DNA of 63,458 bases from Acidobacteriaceae bacterium (GTDB lineage: Bacteria > Acidobacteriota > Terriglobia > Terriglobales > Acidobacteriaceae): contig DAHUXR010000011.1 in NCBI GenBank assembly GCA_027307045.1, forward strand, positions 1 to 63,458, in the 5' to 3' direction. Position 1 is the stretch's first letter, and each line of letters opens with the position of its first letter. The notes below the pieces were generated by a model that did not search any database, had not been told where the DNA came from, and saw only the letters and a program-made list of their open reading frames with translations. The position numbers were made by a program, and so were the translations under genes. Below are positions 59,559-63,458 of this stretch, in pieces.

Positions 59559-62306
59559 TTACTTGACTCGGATCACCACCGTTGCAGTTGGGTTTGACGA
59601 GTCAACGCCGTCAAACACAACCGTGCCGCTGGGTGTGAACTGCAAGCCGATCTGGTTCGGTGTGGTGTAGAGCATAGTAATCTTCATGCTCTGCACGGGA
59701 ACGACTTTGTTGACCGTGGGCCCGCCCAGGCTGGCGATGGAGCAAACGACCTTGTTCCCGCCCAACCCGGGTGTTGGCGGTGCGCAAGAGGCCGGATTCG
59801 TCCCGTCACTGGGAGTCACGGTCACACTGTCGATTACCAGCAACGGATCGATCGTGATCGTGAAAGCCACATTATTCGCCGGGGTCGTCGTGTTATTCGT
59901 GACTGTCCAGAGGATGGTGCCCTGGCTTAGCGGGTGAACGTCAGTCGGTACGGCATTCCCCGACACTGTTACCGGGATTTTTACTGGCGGCGGTGGAGGC
60001 GGCAATGAAGGTTGTGTGGTACGGAACGCCTGGCTGAACGTGGTGGAGACGCCATTCGAGTCAAACGCCGTGATTTTGCTGGAGAGAGTGATGGTCGCGG
60101 CATTCATCCGGGCCACTACCGTGATATTGAATGTCTGCCCAGGGGACATGCTGGCGACACTGCAGATGGTTTCCGTAGCCCCCGCTCCGATTGCTGTACA
60201 TGTTCCCTGATCCGGTACCGCTGAGATCAGGAATGCTCCGTCCGTGGTGGTGAGAATGTTATCGATCGTAACGTTGTTGATCGGAAATAGTGAAGCATTG
60301 CCAACCACAACGGTGTAGGTCACCTGTGCTGGCGTACTGGCGACGCCGGCAGGACCAAGCACGATAATCGTCGTGTTCGGCACGTTGGTGATCTGAGGAG
60401 TAATCGGCAGCGACGGGGCCGATTCGAATCCATTACCAGCGGCATTGGTGGCATGAACGGTAAAGGTGTAAGCAGTACCGTTGGCCAAGCCGGATAGGAT
60501 TGCGCTGGCTGAACTTGATCCCGGCGCAGGCGCTGGAACCGTGGAGGTGATGGCGGTGGCAGCTCCGTTGATTCGAGCTGTGACCGTATAACTGAGGATG
60601 CCGTTCACGCTTTGAGGCAGAGTCCAGGTGACAGAAGCCTGCGTGTCTCCTGCTGTCGCTTTTGCAGCGGTTGGGGTGCCGGGCAGGGTGATGCCGAGAG
60701 GAATGCTGTTGCTTGGCGCTGAAAGAGCGCTTGCACCTTGCACGTTGCTGGCAAAAACCTGGAACTGATAGACCACCCCGCTGACCAGTCCTGGGATAGT
60801 GACGGAAGTCGGCGGATATAAGCCGCTGCTATTCGGCACTACACTGACATCCGGCAGAGTCACACCGTTGGAGGCAAAGTTGTTCTGCACCGTGTAGCTT
60901 GTCACCTGCTGGGCAATTTGCGCCGGACTCCAGCTCACGCTGGCTTGGGTGCCAGTTTCGGTTGCTACCACATCAAGAGGAGCACCGGGCACGGCAACTG
61001 CCGCAGCAGTCTGTGTTGTCTGGAACCAGCGGCCTGCGCCGGCAGTGCCAAGACCGCTGGGATCGTCGCCGGTATAGAGCACAAGATTGGCAGGATCAGT
61101 GCTATCCAGAACTAATGCGCCGATGTTCTTGGGCGGCGCGGCGGGAGCAAGCTGAGCTGAATTAATGTAGCTGAGGCTTAGAGTCTGTCCAGCAGTGCCG
61201 CCAGCCACATTTCCCACCCACACCAGGTTGTTGGTTGCAGACTGAGCGACATAAAGATTGTTGCCATTTATGGCCGGATAGACCTGATCGCCGGTCAACA
61301 CGCTCGTGGTCCCGATGGATGCGGCGAATACGCTAGTATCGCTGTTGTTGGTGCAAACGGGATTCGGAGATACCAGGCAAGCAGTATCTGCATTGCGGAT
61401 GAAGAATGGAGACTTGCCGTCTGCGCCCCACAGGTCATGTCCCATCCAGGCAAGACCGGTAGTCAGGTGGCCATCCGGGGTTGCAGCTACAATCTGCATG
61501 AACTGTGCGCATGTGCCGAAGCTTGCCGCAGTGGCTGTATCAGGATGGTTAAAGCGAAGGATCTCTCCACTTCTGCCAAATCCTACCCACAAGTTGCCAT
61601 CAGGGCCAAGAGCGGCGGAGTTGGGCAATTGGGGATTGTTGGGGAACAGGCAGCCGGTCTGGCCACCGGGAAATTTGTCAGTACTGAGGTTTCCGCCCAT
61701 TGAGAAAGTGGTGCTGAAATCCAGAGAGCCGTTCCCGTTGTCTCCGCTGGGAAGATAGCTAATGCGGAAAACTCCGCGGGTCGCCGACTTGTTGTCCACG
61801 AAGTAAAGAAGATTCTGCGTGGAATTGAAGGCCATTGCGCCGCCGGTCACTTTAGTGGCACTGAAAGGGCACATGGCGCTATTGATGGCGTAAGGGCCGG
61901 GAGTATCCAGATCTGGGTCCATGCGACAGATGCCCGAGGTGCCGTCTGCTACCCACAAATGCCTTACGGGCTGGTTGGTTACTGGGTTGAGCGCGGTGCC
62001 GTACAAAACCACTCCACCGTTGGGACCAGTTATAGCGCTTTGCGCATCGGGCGTGCCGGCAAACTGGATTGTGCTGGTGGTTGGGGTGATCGTTGATTGG
62101 GCGTTCGCTGAAAAAGTTGCAAACGCGATAAAAACTGCAAAGCTAAACAAAACTGCCGCGGACTTTCCACGTAAAACAGATTTGTCTGGCGCCAATATTA
62201 CAGCCGTAATTGAGGGTTTCACTTTTAGCCTTCCCGTCCCGGAAACCTTGGCTCCCGGGATCTTTTGCTGACATTCAAAAGAAGGCATCATCCAACTGCC
62301 CGGCAC
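59559..62306 (-). CDS. large exported surface protein with fibronectin III and DUF11-type domains
   Basis: About 915 residues. A hydrophobic export signal lies at residues 50-68 (VLFSFAVFIAFATFSANAQ), so the true start may be later than 62306. Residues 75-420 look like a beta-propeller (repeated GPDGNLWVGFGRSG-like blades). Two fibronectin III modules follow (APLDVVATETGTQASVSW and GTPTAAKATAGDTQASVTW), then two DUF11-like modules ending in DSSNPTATVVIRVK. DUF11 proteins are usually cell-surface proteins. Its last module resembles the end of the partial gene at 62653, which ends NSKTVVITVR, so the two are probably related. Confidence 0.82.
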   Translation of the reverse strand: MPGSWMMPSFECQQKIPGAKVSGTGRLKVKPSITAVILAPDKSVLRGKSAAVLFSFAVFIAFATFSANAQSTITPTTSTIQFAGTPDAQSAITGPNGGVVLYGTALNPVTNQPVRHLWVADGTSGICRMDPDLDTPGPYAINSAMCPFSATKVTGGAMAFNSTQNLLYFVDNKSATRGVFRISYLPSGDNGNGSLDFSTTFSMGGNLSTDKFPGGQTGCLFPNNPQLPNSAALGPDGNLWVGFGRSGEILRFNHPDTATAASFGTCAQFMQIVAATPDGHLTTGLAWMGHDLWGADGKSPFFIRNADTACLVSPNPVCTNNSDTSVFAASIGTTSVLTGDQVYPAINGNNLYVAQSATNNLVWVGNVAGGTAGQTLSLSYINSAQLAPAAPPKNIGALVLDSTDPANLVLYTGDDPSGLGTAGAGRWFQTTQTAAAVAVPGAPLDVVATETGTQASVSWSPAQIAQQVTSYTVQNNFASNGVTLPDVSVVPNSSGLYPPTSVTIPGLVSGVVYQFQVFASNVQGASALSAPSNSIPLGITLPGTPTAAKATAGDTQASVTWTLPQSVNGILSYTVTARINGAATAITSTVPAPAPGSSSASAILSGLANGTAYTFTVHATNAAGNGFESAPSLPITPQITNVPNTTIIVLGPAGVASTPAQVTYTVVVGNASLFPINNVTIDNILTTTDGAFLISAVPDQGTCTAIGAGATETICSVASMSPGQTFNITVVARMNAATITLSSKITAFDSNGVSTTFSQAFRTTQPSLPPPPPPVKIPVTVSGNAVPTDVHPLSQGTILWTVTNNTTTPANNVAFTITIDPLLVIDSVTVTPSDGTNPASCAPPTPGLGGNKVVCSIASLGGPTVNKVVPVQSMKITMLYTTPNQIGLQFTPSGTVVFDGVDSSNPTATVVIRVK

Positions 62307-62652
62307 AATTTACATCCGGAAGTGCCGTAAAACTGATTGTGTAGCGAACCACGGCGTCGGCTCTTTACGCTTTTCACCTCATCAATTCTGATTTCAAAAA
62401 CCGCGAATACTCTTATGGCTTGCGCATCAGCACAGAGTTTCCCCGGTTGGACTTTCACTCTTCAATCAAGAGAGGAATAAACCGGTCTATAAATACATCA
62501 GTTCGCAAACTTAAGTCTTTTTTGGGCGCAAAAAAAACGGGTCATGGAAGAGCCCGCATTCTTTGCGCGAATAATCCTGAAGCAAAACCCTCTTTCCTTG
62601 ATATCGCGGGCCGCCGAGATGTTATTCACGTCCCGGCAGCCCGCGTCTGTTC
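62307..62652. other. 346-base gap between two surface-protein genes
   Basis: No gene is seen. It holds a minus-strand terminator (62530-62557) and a stem-loop at about 62609-62646 (CGCGGGCCGCCG with CGGCAGCCCGCG) near the stop of the partial gene. The promoter of the 59559-62306 gene should lie around 62310-62400 but I cannot place it. Confidence 0.4.
62530..62557 (-). terminator. intrinsic terminator of the window-edge surface protein gene
   Basis: On the minus strand CGGGCTC-TTCCAT-GACCCG forms a six-base stem with one bulged C, followed by eight T. It lies about 95 bases past the stop at 62653. Confidence 0.7.
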
Positions 62653-63458
62653 TTATCTTACGGTGATGACCACTGTCTTCGAGTTAGGCAACGTATCGGT
62701 GCCTCCCGGGCCGAAAGTGACCGTGCCAATCACGTTGAACACCGCTTTGGACGTGCCCGCTGCCGGTGTCACGTTCTGAGTGACGATCATGGTTTGTGGC
62801 GGCTTGGCGCCACCCTTGGTGGATCCGCCAAGGGCCGCGTTTGGATTAGCCACAGTCGCCAGGACAGAGCAAACAAATTGCGTTCCGCTGACGCCATTCA
62901 CGGTTACCGCTGTACCGGCCCCGCAAGTAGCAGTGCCTCCGTTGTTCACCGTCACACTCGGCGGATTTGGATTATTGATGGTCAATCCGTTTGGAGTGAA
63001 GATGGTGAATACAACATTTGGAGCGGCTGTTGTGGTTGTGTTGGAGATGGTCCAGGTAATGTTACCGGCCTGGCCAACGTTAGGATTTGGAACCTGTGCG
63101 TTGCCCGCTACCGAGACAGCCGTCGAGACACTGGAAACGGCCGGCAATGGCACGGTGGTTGCCTGGCTGGTAGTTGCGTTTGCCAGGAGCGTACCTGCCT
63201 CATCGGTCCCGCTTGCGACCACGGTGTTGAGGATGGCCTGGTTCTGGACTTGCACGGTCACCGTCATGGTTGTCGAAGCTCCACCATTCAGGACTCCCTG
63301 ATTGCAGGAAATGCTGATTACGCCAGCGCCGCCCGATGTGCACGTACCCTGACTGGTCTGAGCCGCCAAAATGTTAGAGAGCGGCAAACCGGTAACAGTG
63401 CCTGAACCGCTGGTAGCAGCAGCCCCTGCCTGAGCATAAGTCAGCGTGGTGGCGGTTG
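62653..63458 (-). CDS. DUF11-type surface protein, 5' part beyond the window
   Basis: The frame is open from the window edge to a stop at 62653, giving the last 268 residues. It has DUF11-like modules: a first end at LPAVSSVSTAVSVAGNA, then GQAGNITWTISNTTTTAAPN, FTPNGLTINNPNPPSVTVNN and a final NSKTVVITVR. It is very rich in T, V, A, N and G. The domain pattern is that of repeated extracellular beta-sandwich domains. It is probably the upstream neighbour and relative of the 59559-62306 protein; length and N-terminus are unknown. Confidence 0.8.
   Translation of the reverse strand, partial: TATTLTYAQAGAAATSGSGTVTGLPLSNILAAQTSQGTCTSGGAGVISISCNQGVLNGGASTTMTVTVQVQNQAILNTVVASGTDEAGTLLANATTSQATTVPLPAVSSVSTAVSVAGNAQVPNPNVGQAGNITWTISNTTTTAAPNVVFTIFTPNGLTINNPNPPSVTVNNGGTATCGAGTAVTVNGVSGTQFVCSVLATVANPNAALGGSTKGGAKPPQTMIVTQNVTPAAGTSKAVFNVIGTVTFGPGGTDTLPNSKTVVITVR

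Overview
The window looks like a chromosomal segment of a soil-type acidobacterium (Acidobacteriota, probably Terriglobia/Koribacter-like). This is inferred from protein style only: high-GC coding DNA, secreted alanine/proline-rich proteins, DUF11/FN3 surface proteins, VCBS-repeat proteins and small conserved proteins of the kind common in that phylum. No rRNA is present to confirm it. Genes lie on both strands in short operons.

Region by region. (1) 100-4730: a gas vesicle operon (gvpJ, gvpA, gvpF/L, gvpG) behind a good sigma70-like promoter, with a soluble PAS histidine kinase and a receiver-only response regulator inserted between gvpA and gvpF/L. This is the most unusual feature of the window. 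(2) 4750-9750: a CoA-transferase, a VOC protein, a PBP4-type D,D-carboxypeptidase, dihydropteroate synthase and a DinB-fold protein. (3) 9800-15690: polA (proofreading site apparently lost) facing a glmM-xseA operon. (4) 15850-20220: a six-cysteine secreted peptide with a broken paralogue beside it, a DUF2905 protein, a PBP-like protein, a tandem amidohydrolase pair, and a 39-bp perfect inverted repeat. (5) 20200-27870: dtd, an exported M42 peptidase, the phoH / ybeY-corC-era cluster, an Sm-like protein, a frameshifted lipoprotein between direct repeats, and rpsT. (6) 27960-32930: a single receiver protein, then an NtrC-type regulator / sensor kinase / lipoprotein operon. (7) 33200-40610: secreted proteins (an Ala/Gly-rich protein, two paralogous lectin-like proteins with duplicated upstream DNA, a VCBS-repeat protein), an XRE regulator, a rhodanese and a TlpA-type thioredoxin. 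(8) 40800-44660: an alcohol dehydrogenase, tRNA-Leu(CAG), decayed DNA and a hipBA toxin-antitoxin pair with an ordered operator array, which looks like a small island. (9) 44800-50100: htpG, an orphan MbtH protein, a peptidoglycan-binding protein and a DegQ/HtrA protease. (10) 50200-57370: an EamA exporter, a split LigD-type ligase and phosphoesterase pair, nitroreductase, cupin, Nudix and two metallophosphoesterases. (11) 57420-63458: an exported PpiC foldase, a histidine phosphatase and two large DUF11/FN3 surface proteins, the last running off the window.

Several housekeeping genes lack a Shine-Dalgarno sequence and instead have a -10-like hexamer 6-8 bases before the start codon, which suggests leaderless transcripts. 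All functional calls come from reading motifs by eye; no database search was run.
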